Shown: positions 18,801 through 26,854 of the stretch, in pieces
How positions within the stretch are numbered: the stretch's first letter is position 1
How the letters are laid out: every line of letters begins with the position of its first letter
Notes under the pieces: generated by a model
Databases searched by the model: none
The model's input: the letters and a program-made list of their open reading frames with translations, nothing else
What the model was told of the DNA's origin: nothing
Position numbers and translations under genes: made by a program
From: Methanomicrobiales archaeon
GTDB lineage: Archaea > Halobacteriota > Methanomicrobia > Methanomicrobiales > Methanospirillaceae
Direction: 5' to 3'
Length of the DNA: 32,652 nt
NCBI GenBank assembly: GCA_026394715.1
Contig: JAPKXR010000064.1
Location: forward strand, 1 to 32,652

Positions 18801-18962
18801 CGGGGCTTTGGGAATAACACCGGGCTTTGTTTAGCCTTATCAAGGGAGATCCTTTCGATCACCGGGATCACGATCACAGAGACCGGTGAGCCCGGGCAAG
18901 GGGCACGGTTCGGGATGACGGTGCCGAAGGGAATGTGGCGGATGGCAGGGAATGATACATAA
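15849..18962 (+). CDS. Receiver-PAS-PAS-GAF-PAS-PAS histidine kinase
   Basis: The 1037-residue protein has a receiver of a different subtype (VVEDEALIAANLV; Asp55 in LMDIQL, Thr83, Lys105). PAS domains follow at about 128-240 and 255-375, GAF at about 385-545, then PAS at about 556-675 and 680-815. The dimerisation helix has His835 in TRHDINNQL. The ATPase domain has N-box NLMDNAVRYG, G1 EDDGDGVP and F-box IFERGFG. The G2 box reads NNTGLCLALS: Cys994 replaces a Gly that is kept in the 18962 and 30994 sequences, which may weaken ATP binding. GGAGGG at about 15836-15841 precedes the ATG, inside the end of the previous gene. The receiver is the natural partner for the adjacent HisKA_2 kinase. 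The stop overlaps the next start (TAATG). Confidence 0.92.
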   Translation: MKKCSLLVVEDEALIAANLVHTLSSLGYTVHKPVATGEDAVRAVEGQQPDLVLMDIQLIGEMDGIEAADKIRAIADIPIVYLTAYSDDLRLKQARLTEPYGYIVKPAHNRELHATIEMALYKHGLDRKLKESEERNRSIVEALPGFIFHFSSDGRFIDCPLNKGDLLLLPADQIIGKRVAEILPPDLAHLTERKIRETLDSGQLQIFDYSLTMQDQEHFFEARMITSGTNSVLAFVYEITERKRAEDALLQEKNYSDRLFDASHDTVFLFEPSTGKPIRWNKTFTGVSGYTDDEIAGMNAPFDFYDEADLKKATDALGRNYAGDVAVELSLRTKQGAHIPFEYSATPIETADGRTLILSIGRDLTDRKLAEEKLVAALKRVQGQQAALALISFSPALLMGDVDGFSTGLNEESSAVLGVERASVWLFDNNGDELRCIDLYEASHNRHSGDLILMRDEYENEFDALRTAKYIDAHDPLTDPRTAGYVERYLKPNHITSMLDAVIRVSGQNLGVLCFEHVNRPHTWESDEITFACQLADQVAITLLNRDRKRAEEALRESEEKFRLISESSPDHIIIQDCDLRYIWVLNPQLGLMPGDMIGKTDHDFLSKEDADLLTLVKRQVLMTGKAKPFETSLSSSQGVTEYFEGVYLPKYDTAGRVDGVMGYFRNITGRKEAEEALRESERRLKDIISFLPDATLVIDKNGVVLAWNRAMEEMTGVPAEQMIGKANYEYALPFYHERRPITVDLVLHDDPAVVATYPFMQTEGGSRRSEIFIPYLNKGRGAYIWFVASPLYDADGNLTGAIESIRDITERRQADEAVRQANRKLNLLSSITRHDINNQLLVLNGFLNLLQKKAMDPALEDFFNRITKASSRISAMIQFTKEYEQIGVHAPAWQDCRTLVDTAARQAPLGKVIVQNDLPSGSEVFADPLVVKVFYNLMDNAVRYGEKITTIRFSAMERDDNLVVIYEDDGDGVPADEKEKIFERGFGNNTGLCLALSREILSITGITITETGEPGQGARFGMTVPKGMWRMAGNDT

Positions 18963-21900
18963 TGGCGGGACTGCTCCGGGTACTGTATGTCGATGACGAA
19001 CCAGGTCTTCTTGGTATCGGCAAGCGGTTCCTTGAGAAAGAGGGAGCATTTACCGTCGATACGCTCACTTCTGCAAAGCAGGCACTGGAGCAGTTGAACA
19101 CGAAGCAGTATGATGTCATCATCTCCGATTACCAGATGCCGGAGATGGACGGTATCCAGTTCCTTGTTGAGGTGCGGGCCCGCTTTGGACAGGTACCATT
19201 CATCCTGTTCACCGGCAGGGGCCGGGACGAGGTGGTCATCCAGGCAATCAATAGCGGAGCGGACTTCTATATCCAGAAAGGCGGAGACCCGAAAGCGCAG
19301 TTTGCCGAGCTCACCCATAAGGTGAGGCAGGCGGCATCCCAAAAAAGGGCGGAAGAAGCCATTAAACGAAGCGAGGCCCAACTAATCGCCATTATCCAGG
19401 GTTCACCTATCCCGAAGTTTGTCATCGACAGAGACCACCACGTAATCCATTGGAATAAAGCGCTTGAAGGATACAGCGGGATATTGGAAAAAGAAATTGT
19501 AGGCACCAATCAACACTGGCGGGCATTTTACAAAGAAGCTCGCCCCTGCCTGGCGGACCTCCTTTTAGATGGTGCCGTTGAGAAGATCCCGGATTGGTAT
19601 GTGGGAAAATATGCAACGTCAAAACTAATTGATGGTGCCTATGAAGCGACGGATTTTTTTCCCCAGATGGGCAAAGCAGGGACATGGCTCTTTTTTACCG
19701 CGTCGGCGATAACAGATGATAAGGGGGAGATCCTTGGTGCCATTGAAACGCTCGAAGATATCACAGAAACGCGCCTTAAAACAGAAGAATTAACAGCTGC
19801 CTACCAAAAAATACAGGTCGCCTTTGACCAGGCGAAACTGAGCGAGGACCGGTACCGGAACGTTGTCGAAGACCAGACGGAGCTCATCTCCCGGTTCTAC
19901 CCTGACGGCACCCATGTCTTTGTCAATGAGGCATATTGCCGCTATTTCGGAAAGAGCCGGGAGGATATCATCGGGCATATTTTCATGCCTGTTATTCCAA
20001 AAGAAGACCGGCTAAAACTCAAAGAGCACTTCCTGTCCCTGTCTCCCCAAACCCCCGTTGCCATGATAGAACACCGCATTACCATGCAGGACGGTTCAGT
20101 GTGCTGGCAACGCTGGTCAGAACGTGCAATTTTTGATAATGAGGGGAAAATCCTCGAATACCAGTCGGTCGGCAGGGATATTACCGATATAAAAAATGCC
20201 GAGATTGAACTCAACCGCAGCCACGAAGATTTATCTGCGGCGTATGAACAGATCGCCGCCGTGGAGGGGGAACTGCGCAGTAATTATAATGAACTTGCAA
20301 ATAACCAGGACCTTTTACGGCAGAGTGAGAACCGGTACCGGAACATTGTCGAAGACCAGACGGAATTCATCTCCCGGTTCCTCCCCGATGGTACTCACGT
20401 CTTTGTTAACGAGGCATATTGCCGGTGCTTTGGAAAGACCCCCGATGAGATCATCGGTCATATCTTTGTACCTGATATCCCAAAAAAGGACCAGCTCATT
20501 GTCCGGCAGCACTTTCAATCACTCACACCAGAAAATCCGGTTGCAACGGTTGCCCACCGCATCCTCATGCCCGACGGGTCAGTCCATTGGCATCGCTGGT
20601 CAGACCGTGCAATTTTCAATGAAGCAGGCTCGATCGTGGAGTACCAGTCTGTAGGGCGGGACATCACTGAACAGAAAGAGGTGGAAGAGGCCATTAAGAG
20701 AAATGAGGCCCAACTGACTGCTATTATCCAGAGTTCCCCCATCCCGAAGTTTGTCATCGACAAAAACCATTGCGTTATTCACTGGAACAAAGCGCTTGAA
20801 GGGTTCAGCGGGATACGGGAAAAAGATATTGTTGGCACAAAACAACACTGGAGGGCATTTTACGAAGAAGCTCGCCCCTGCATGGCAGACCTTCTGGTCG
20901 ATGGTACTATCGGGAAGATATCAAGATGGTATGAAGGGCAGTACAGTACATCGAAATTTATTGAAGGTTCCTATGAAGCAACAGACTTTTTCCCGCAATG
21001 GGGAAAGAACGGGACGTGGTTGTATTTCCTTGCAGCACCGATCAGGGATACAGAAGGGAATATTATCGGTGCGGTGGAAACAATCGAGGACATCACCGGA
21101 CGCAAAATGGCCGAAGAAGCGCTCCGGGAATCCGAACGCAGGGTGACGGACATCATTAGTTTCCTGCCTGATGCAACCCTTGTCATTGACAAAAATGGGA
21201 CGCTCCTTGCATGGAACCATGCAATGGAGGAGATGACCGGTGTTCCTGCAGAACAGATGATCGGCAAAGCGAATTATGAATATGCTCTCCCGTTCTACCA
21301 CGAACGGCGTCCGATCACGGTAGATCTCGTCCTTCACGATGACCCGGCGGTTGTTGCAAAATATCCGGTCATAAAAAGGAAAGGTAAATCCCTGTATTCT
21401 GAGATTTTTATCCCGCACCTCAATGAGGGGAGGGGTGCACACCTCTGGTTTACGGCATCCCCGCTCTATGACACAGCCGGGAATCTAACGGGTGCAATCG
21501 AATCCATCCGGGATATCACCGAACGGAAGCAGGCGGAGGAGGCACTCCGCACAAGCGAGGAACGATATCACGATGTGATCGAGGACCAGACTGAATTCAT
21601 CTGCCGGTTTCTCCCGGACGGCACCCACATTTTTGTCAACGAAGCGTATTGCCGGTATTTCGATAAGAAACAGGAAGAGATCATCGGCCACCGGTTCAGA
21701 CCTGTAATCCCTTCGGAAGACCGGGAAATTGTTGCCCGGCATATGGCCTCATTAACCCCGCAACACCCTGTAACAAATATCGATCATCGGATCATCATGC
21801 CCGATGGCAGCACCCGCTGGCAGCGGTGGAGTGACCATGCAATCTTTGATCAAAACGGCGGGGTTATTCAATACCAGTCGGTAGGCAGGGATATTACCGA

Positions 21901-22624
21901 CACGAAAGAACTCGAAAAGGAGATGGAATTCCATGAGCAGGAACTCATGAAATCCTCAACTTCGCTCGCTATTGCGAACAGGAAACTTACACTTCTCTCC
22001 AGTATCTCACGGCACGATATCAACAACCAGCTGACCATACTGCAGGGATATCTCGAAATACTCGAAGACAGCCAGCTTGATCCCTCACAGAGTGAGTATT
22101 TCGGGAAGGTTTCGACCGCTGCCAAACGGATATCCGCCATGATCCAGTTCACTAAGGAATACGAGGAGATCGGTGTCCTTGTCCCCGCCTGGCAGGACTG
22201 CCGTACACTCGTGGACACCGCTGCAAAGCAAAATCAGATCGGAGTGGTCATCGTGCAGAACGATCTCCCTGCCGGTGCAGACGTGTTCGCCGACCCGCTG
22301 GTTGTCAGGGTCTTCTATAACCTGATGGACAATGCAGTCCGGTACGGTGGGAAGATCACGACCATCCGGTTCTCTGCGCTGGAATCCGGAGATGACCATA
22401 TGATCGTATGCGAAGACGATGGCGACGGTATCATTGCAGCAGAGAAGGAGAAGATCTTCGAGCGGGGATTCGGAAAGAATACTGGCATGGGACTGTTCCT
22501 ATCACGGGAGATCCTCTCCATCACGGGCATCACTATCGCCGAGACGGGTGAGCCCGGGCAGGGGACACGGTTCGAGATGACGGTGCCGAAGGGGATGTGG
22601 CGGACGGCCGGGAAGGGGGCTTAA
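18962..22624 (+). CDS. Receiver-6xPAS histidine kinase with duplicated PAS modules
   Basis: The 1220-residue protein has a receiver (Asp56) and six PAS domains starting near residues 137, 294, 456, 581, 721 and 863. Its dimerisation segment contains His1018 in SRHDINNQL. The ATPase domain is complete, with NLMDNAVRYG, EDDGDGI, IFERGFG and GKNTGMGLFLS. PAS 1 and 4 are copies of each other (SPIPKFVID...HWNKALEG). PAS 2, 3 and 6 are copies (VEDQTE.ISRF..DGTHVFVNEAYC). PAS 5 is almost the same as the last PAS of the 15849 gene, down to DNA level. It looks like a fully active kinase. The start overlaps the previous stop by one base, and the next gene starts four bases after its stop, so it belongs to the same operon. 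Confidence 0.92.
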   Translation: MAGLLRVLYVDDEPGLLGIGKRFLEKEGAFTVDTLTSAKQALEQLNTKQYDVIISDYQMPEMDGIQFLVEVRARFGQVPFILFTGRGRDEVVIQAINSGADFYIQKGGDPKAQFAELTHKVRQAASQKRAEEAIKRSEAQLIAIIQGSPIPKFVIDRDHHVIHWNKALEGYSGILEKEIVGTNQHWRAFYKEARPCLADLLLDGAVEKIPDWYVGKYATSKLIDGAYEATDFFPQMGKAGTWLFFTASAITDDKGEILGAIETLEDITETRLKTEELTAAYQKIQVAFDQAKLSEDRYRNVVEDQTELISRFYPDGTHVFVNEAYCRYFGKSREDIIGHIFMPVIPKEDRLKLKEHFLSLSPQTPVAMIEHRITMQDGSVCWQRWSERAIFDNEGKILEYQSVGRDITDIKNAEIELNRSHEDLSAAYEQIAAVEGELRSNYNELANNQDLLRQSENRYRNIVEDQTEFISRFLPDGTHVFVNEAYCRCFGKTPDEIIGHIFVPDIPKKDQLIVRQHFQSLTPENPVATVAHRILMPDGSVHWHRWSDRAIFNEAGSIVEYQSVGRDITEQKEVEEAIKRNEAQLTAIIQSSPIPKFVIDKNHCVIHWNKALEGFSGIREKDIVGTKQHWRAFYEEARPCMADLLVDGTIGKISRWYEGQYSTSKFIEGSYEATDFFPQWGKNGTWLYFLAAPIRDTEGNIIGAVETIEDITGRKMAEEALRESERRVTDIISFLPDATLVIDKNGTLLAWNHAMEEMTGVPAEQMIGKANYEYALPFYHERRPITVDLVLHDDPAVVAKYPVIKRKGKSLYSEIFIPHLNEGRGAHLWFTASPLYDTAGNLTGAIESIRDITERKQAEEALRTSEERYHDVIEDQTEFICRFLPDGTHIFVNEAYCRYFDKKQEEIIGHRFRPVIPSEDREIVARHMASLTPQHPVTNIDHRIIMPDGSTRWQRWSDHAIFDQNGGVIQYQSVGRDITDTKELEKEMEFHEQELMKSSTSLAIANRKLTLLSSISRHDINNQLTILQGYLEILEDSQLDPSQSEYFGKVSTAAKRISAMIQFTKEYEEIGVLVPAWQDCRTLVDTAAKQNQIGVVIVQNDLPAGADVFADPLVVRVFYNLMDNAVRYGGKITTIRFSALESGDDHMIVCEDDGDGIIAAEKEKIFERGFGKNTGMGLFLSREILSITGITIAETGEPGQGTRFEMTVPKGMWRTAGKGA

Positions 22625-22628
22625 ATTA

Positions 22629-24068
22629 ATGGCAGATACACTCCGTGTCCTCTACGTCGATGACGAATCAGACCTTCTTGATATTGGCAGGATCTTCCTT
22701 GAGCAGGCCGGAGAGTTTTCTGTAACAACCATTGATTCGGCGCCTGCTGCCTTAACACTCCTTAACAAGGAGAAATTCGATGCAATCGTCTCCGATTACC
22801 AGATGCCAGGGATGAGCGGCATCCAGTTCCTTATTGAGGTCCGGAATAAATTTGGGTCAATACCGTTCATCCTGTTCACCGGTAAAGGCAGGGAAGAGGT
22901 GGTTATCCAGGCGATCAACAGCGGAGCGGACTTTTACCTCCAGAAAGGCGGTGATCCCAGTGCACAGTTTGCCGAACTCTCACACAAGATCAAAAAAGCA
23001 GTGGAAGGAAGTCGGGCGGAAGAAGCATTACGTGAATCTGAGAATACGTTTGCAACCATTTTTAAGAGTAACCCTGTTTCAATGACGCTTGTTTCGGCGA
23101 CTGATGGCGTTTTTGTGGATGTCAATGATGCATTTATGCGGAATACCGGGTATATCCGGGAAGAGATGGTCGGCAAAACTTCCATGGAACTGGGGATTTT
23201 TGCCGATAAAGATGAACAGGAATGGCTGGCCTCCGAACTTCAGAAAAATCGTCGCGTAGGTGGGATGGAATTGCATACCCGGACAAAATCAGGGGAAATC
23301 AGTACCAGCCAGTTTTCCTCCAGCGTTATTGTGATCGGAGGCAGGCCTTACATCCTCTCAACGGTAGAAGATATCAGCGGGCGCAAACTCGCTGAAGAAA
23401 CCCTCCGCCGGGTGAACCAGAAGCTCAACGTGATCTCCAAGCTGACACGGGAAGACTTATTCAGCCAGATTGTTCTCCTGAATGACTGCCTCCTGCTCGC
23501 GAAAGAACAGGCAGCCGGCCAGGACCAGGTTATTCTAACGTTACAAAAGAGCCAGCAGGCAGCCCGTTTAATCCAGGGTACCATCGAATATTCGAACGAT
23601 TACCAGGATATGGGTACGAAACCCCAAAAATGGCAGAATGTGAGGATGGTGATGTTGTTTGGCCTCTCTCAAATATCCAACGGTGAAATCCAGCCCAGTC
23701 TTGAAACCGGAGACCTCGAGATCTTTGCCGATCCCCTGCTGGAACTGGTGTGCCAGGGCCTCTTCGAGAATGCGCTCGCGCACGGCGGCCATGCCATACA
23801 GATCCGGGTCTGGCATACGTTGACTACCGACGGGGTCACCATAATTTTTGAAGATGATGGCATCGGGATCCCGCAGGAGAAGAAGGTGCAGATCTTTTTG
23901 CGCAGCGGGGATAGAGGCCATGCCTCGGTAAGGAGCCTCAATTTTGCGAGGGAAATCCTTGACATCACCGGGATCACGATCAAAGAGACCGGCGAGCAGG
24001 GGAAGGGGGCACGGTTCGAGCTGACGGTACCGAACGGGGCGTGGCGAATGGTGGGGAAGGGAGTCTGA
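22629..24068 (+). CDS. Receiver-PAS-pseudokinase, phospho-acceptor His replaced by Glu
   Basis: The 479-residue protein has a receiver (1-120; Asp56, Thr84, Lys106), one PAS domain (about 138-255) and a transmitter-like region (260-479). Where the array kinases read TRHDINNQL, this protein reads TREDLFSQI, with Glu275 at the His position. The N-box Asn (Asn381 in FENALAHGG) and G1 (EDDGIGIP) remain. The region equal to G2 reads DRGHASVRSLNFA and lacks the GxG pattern. It is therefore unlikely to autophosphorylate and may serve as an adaptor or regulator that binds a real kinase. The C-terminal signature ARFELTVPNGAWRM is kept, so the domain is under constraint. It begins four bases after the previous stop. 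Confidence 0.88.
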   Translation: MADTLRVLYVDDESDLLDIGRIFLEQAGEFSVTTIDSAPAALTLLNKEKFDAIVSDYQMPGMSGIQFLIEVRNKFGSIPFILFTGKGREEVVIQAINSGADFYLQKGGDPSAQFAELSHKIKKAVEGSRAEEALRESENTFATIFKSNPVSMTLVSATDGVFVDVNDAFMRNTGYIREEMVGKTSMELGIFADKDEQEWLASELQKNRRVGGMELHTRTKSGEISTSQFSSSVIVIGGRPYILSTVEDISGRKLAEETLRRVNQKLNVISKLTREDLFSQIVLLNDCLLLAKEQAAGQDQVILTLQKSQQAARLIQGTIEYSNDYQDMGTKPQKWQNVRMVMLFGLSQISNGEIQPSLETGDLEIFADPLLELVCQGLFENALAHGGHAIQIRVWHTLTTDGVTIIFEDDGIGIPQEKKVQIFLRSGDRGHASVRSLNFAREILDITGITIKETGEQGKGARFELTVPNGAWRMVGKGV

Positions 24069-24132
24069 TGTTATTGATATCCTTCACCCAGGCAGGTATC
24101 GGACTGAACGTTGCATGTCAAGGTAGGATGCA

Positions 24133-26562
24133 ATGAGGCCGGATATCCGATGGTGGCATATCATCGCACTGGTCATCATCATTGCCGGTGTGTTCCTTAC
24201 AATCTGGACCGCGCAGCAACAGGATCTGCGGATGAGGACAGAACTCCTGACAAAGGCAAAAATTGCTACGGAGAGTATAGATCCTGTAAGATTAGAGACA
24301 TTAAATGGTTCTCCTTCCGATATCACATCTCCGGATTACCAGTACCAAAAAGCAAAGCTGGCGCGAATCAGGGCTGCCGATCCATCCATCCAATTCGCAT
24401 ACCTGATGGGACAGAGACCTGGCGGGGGGGTATTCTTCTATGGCGATTCGGAGCCTGTGGACTCCCCTGATTATTCCCCGCCCGGACAGGAGTACCCCGA
24501 AGTATCAGCCCTGTTCCTGAAGGCTTTTTCCGAAAAAGCGGAGTTGACCGAGGGTCCGAGCTCTGATCGCTGGGGTACATCCGTTAGTGCAATTGTTCCA
24601 ATCACTGACCCTGAAACGGGACAGCTTATCGCTGTATTTGGGATGGATGTCGAAGCCAAAAACTGGAACTCTGCCATCGTACAAGCCTCTGCATCTATCA
24701 TAACAGCTACACTCCTTATCCTGGTATTAGTTGTTACATTCGGACTCATCCAGCGGCGTAACCGAAGGGAGGAACGGCGGCTTGCGGCATCCGAGGCCAA
24801 ATTTTCCCGTGCATTTCACACAAATCCTGCGCTTATGGCCGTATCGTTCATCGAAGATGGCAGATTTCTCGACGTAAACTCGTCGTTTTTAAAGGCCCTG
24901 GGCTATACCCGGGAGGAGGTAATCGGGAGGACTCCGATCGACCTCGGCCTCTATTCAGACCCTGCCCAGTGGGATTTCATCCAGGGCCAGATTACAGAGA
25001 ACGGGCATGTGGGTGATCTTGATCTGAAAGTAATCAGGAAATCCCACAACACGCTGGACGGATCGTTCTCCGCAACTCCGATTGACGTTGGCGGCATTTC
25101 CTGCCTGCTCACCCTCATACTCGATATCACCGAGCGCAAGCGAGCGGAGGAGGCACTATATATGTCGCTTGTGATGGACAGTATTCCAACGCGGCTCTGC
25201 TACGTTGATGCAGATCTGCGCTATGTCTATGTGAACAACGCCTATGCGGAATGGTACGGGAAGACCAGGAAAGAGTTCAGGGGAAAAAGTATCAGCGATG
25301 TAAAGGGTGAAGCGGTATTCCGACAAGACCTCCCTCATTACCAGGTGGTATTGAGCGGGAGACCCGTCTCTTTTGAGAGAATTGACCTTGGTGAAGAAGG
25401 GTTTGAACATTTTGAAATTGTCACCCTGGTCCCGCACTACGACGGGGGACTGGTCACGGGCTTTTTTGCATCTATTCTGGACATCACCGAACGCACGCGT
25501 GCAGAGGAGGCGCTGCGGCAGAGTGAAGAGAAATTCCGGGGCATCTTTGACACGATAAATGACGGGATCCATATCCACGAGACGGGACCTGATGGGATGC
25601 CCGGACAATTCATTGAAGTAAACGAAGTCGCCTGCCGGATGCTTGGTTTTTCCCGCGAGGAACTCCTGGAGCACGGGCCCCTTGATTTTGTCACCGGCTA
25701 TCACAACCGGCCAGTCAATGGGATCATCGAAGAATTAGCTTCAACCGGGCACTCGTTCTTCGAGACCGAGCACCGGAGAAAGGATGGTTCAATTGTTCCG
25801 GTCGAGATCAACTCTCACGTGGTCAGTCTCCAGGGAAAACGGATGACTGTTGCGGTGGTCCGGGATATCACCGAACGCAAACGAGCGGAAAACACACTCA
25901 AGCGGGTGAACCAGAAGCTCAATTTCCTCTCCCAGCTGACAAGACAGGACTTAACCAGCCAGATCTTTGTCCTGAACAGTTACCTGGAGCTGGCGAAAAA
26001 GCAGGCGGCCGGGCAGGGTCAGATTCTTGAGAGCATACAAAAAGGTAAGCGGGCTGCAGAGTCAATTTACGCGATCACAGAAATTACAAAGAATTACCAG
26101 GACATGGGTGCAAAACCCCCAAAATGGCAGAATGTGAAGATGGCGATGTTGTTTGGACTCTCCCACATCCCCCTCGGTGAAATTCAGCACAGTATTGAAA
26201 CCGAAGGTCTCGAAATCTTTGCCGATTCCCTGCTGGAAAAGGCATTCCAGCGCCTATGCGAGAGCTCGTTCACGCATGGGGTCCGTGTCACCCGTACCCG
26301 GTTATGGAAAAAGATGACTGCTGGTGAGCTCACTATCTTCTTTGAAGACGACGGGATCGGCATCCCGCCTGAGAAGAAGGAGCAGATTTTTTTGCGAAGC
26401 GAGGGTGTCACCCGTGCCTCGAGGGGGAGTCTCATCTTCGTCCGTGAGATCCTTGACATCACTGGCATCACGATTACTGAGACCGGCGAGCCGGGCAGGG
26501 GTGCACGGTTTGAGATGACGGTGCCGAAGGGGGCGTGGCGGATGGCGGTGGATGGTGATTGA
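24133..26562 (+). CDS. Membrane sensor-3xPAS-pseudokinase, phospho-acceptor His replaced by Gln
   Basis: The 809-residue protein has TM1 at about 9-26 and an extracytoplasmic region at about 27-183. That region resembles a small-molecule Cache-type sensor (contains PSIQFAYLMGQRP and SEPVDSPDYSPPGQE). TM2 is at about 184-207, followed by PAS domains near 220-335, 343-455 and 463-585 and a transmitter-like region at 590-809. Gln605 sits at the His position (TRQDLTSQI). The N-box Asn is also lost (CESSFTHG; Ser711), and the G2 box is absent (GVTRASRGSLIFV). G1 (EDDGIGIP) remains. It probably cannot transfer phosphate; it may pass an external signal to the soluble proteins of the array. AGGTAGGATGC before the ATG supports this start. 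A 64-nt gap separates it from the 22629 gene. Confidence 0.88.
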   Translation: MRPDIRWWHIIALVIIIAGVFLTIWTAQQQDLRMRTELLTKAKIATESIDPVRLETLNGSPSDITSPDYQYQKAKLARIRAADPSIQFAYLMGQRPGGGVFFYGDSEPVDSPDYSPPGQEYPEVSALFLKAFSEKAELTEGPSSDRWGTSVSAIVPITDPETGQLIAVFGMDVEAKNWNSAIVQASASIITATLLILVLVVTFGLIQRRNRREERRLAASEAKFSRAFHTNPALMAVSFIEDGRFLDVNSSFLKALGYTREEVIGRTPIDLGLYSDPAQWDFIQGQITENGHVGDLDLKVIRKSHNTLDGSFSATPIDVGGISCLLTLILDITERKRAEEALYMSLVMDSIPTRLCYVDADLRYVYVNNAYAEWYGKTRKEFRGKSISDVKGEAVFRQDLPHYQVVLSGRPVSFERIDLGEEGFEHFEIVTLVPHYDGGLVTGFFASILDITERTRAEEALRQSEEKFRGIFDTINDGIHIHETGPDGMPGQFIEVNEVACRMLGFSREELLEHGPLDFVTGYHNRPVNGIIEELASTGHSFFETEHRRKDGSIVPVEINSHVVSLQGKRMTVAVVRDITERKRAENTLKRVNQKLNFLSQLTRQDLTSQIFVLNSYLELAKKQAAGQGQILESIQKGKRAAESIYAITEITKNYQDMGAKPPKWQNVKMAMLFGLSHIPLGEIQHSIETEGLEIFADSLLEKAFQRLCESSFTHGVRVTRTRLWKKMTAGELTIFFEDDGIGIPPEKKEQIFLRSEGVTRASRGSLIFVREILDITGITITETGEPGRGARFEMTVPKGAWRMAVDGD

Positions 26563-26811
26563 TGGCTGCGGATGAGCGTAGCCGCTATTGCAGGAGCTTC
26601 GCGACAAGCAATGGGTGTCATCATCTCAACAGAACGACACCGTAACACAGCGAAGTGATCTGAAGCAAGCCTGATAATCAGGCATGGCGAGTAACCATCA
26701 CCGGGCGTCATCCGGTCAACCGTACATGGGAGGTCAATGCGTTTCCGTGTGCACCTCTCCCAATCACCTAGTGCCCCACCAGGTATCACGACAGGTTAAC
26801 CCAACAATCGA
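26563..26811. ncRNA. Structured intergenic region with four consecutive hairpins (candidate RNA)
   Basis: Four hairpins follow one another: GCCTGA-TAA-TCAGGC (26669-26683), ATGG-7 nt-CCAT (26684-26698), ACCGG-7 nt-CCGGT (26700-26716), and TGGGAGGT with ACCTCTCCCA (26727-26762, with a 2-nt bulge). They lie between the last kinase gene and the Fic gene. No known RNA family was recognised and no gene is supported; a reading frame from 26684 exists but lacks a start signal. Confidence 0.4.
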
Positions 26812-26852
26812 TTTATTATTATATCCTACTAATACTACTGATAATACTACTG
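26812..26852 (+). promoter_or_regulatory. TATA box and 11-bp tandem direct repeat before the Fic gene
   Basis: TTTATTATTATATCC (26812-26826) is a TATA-like box about 30-35 nt before the ATG at 26855. Two copies of TAATACTACTG (26830-26840, 26842-26852) fill the space between it and the start. With no SD site, the transcript is probably leaderless, and the repeats sit where a repressor would block initiation. Confidence 0.5.
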
Positions 26853-26854
26853 CT

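Noticed and set aside
17757-19381. Long minus-strand frames of 198 and 211 codons inside the kinase genes
   Set aside because: They are opposite-strand shadows of well-supported PAS and ATPase domains caused by codon bias, and have no family features.
26684-26854. Upstream extension of the Fic frame by 57 codons
   Set aside because: It crosses three hairpins, has no SD or TATA at its start, and the peptide is low quality. The ATG at 26855 follows a TATA box.
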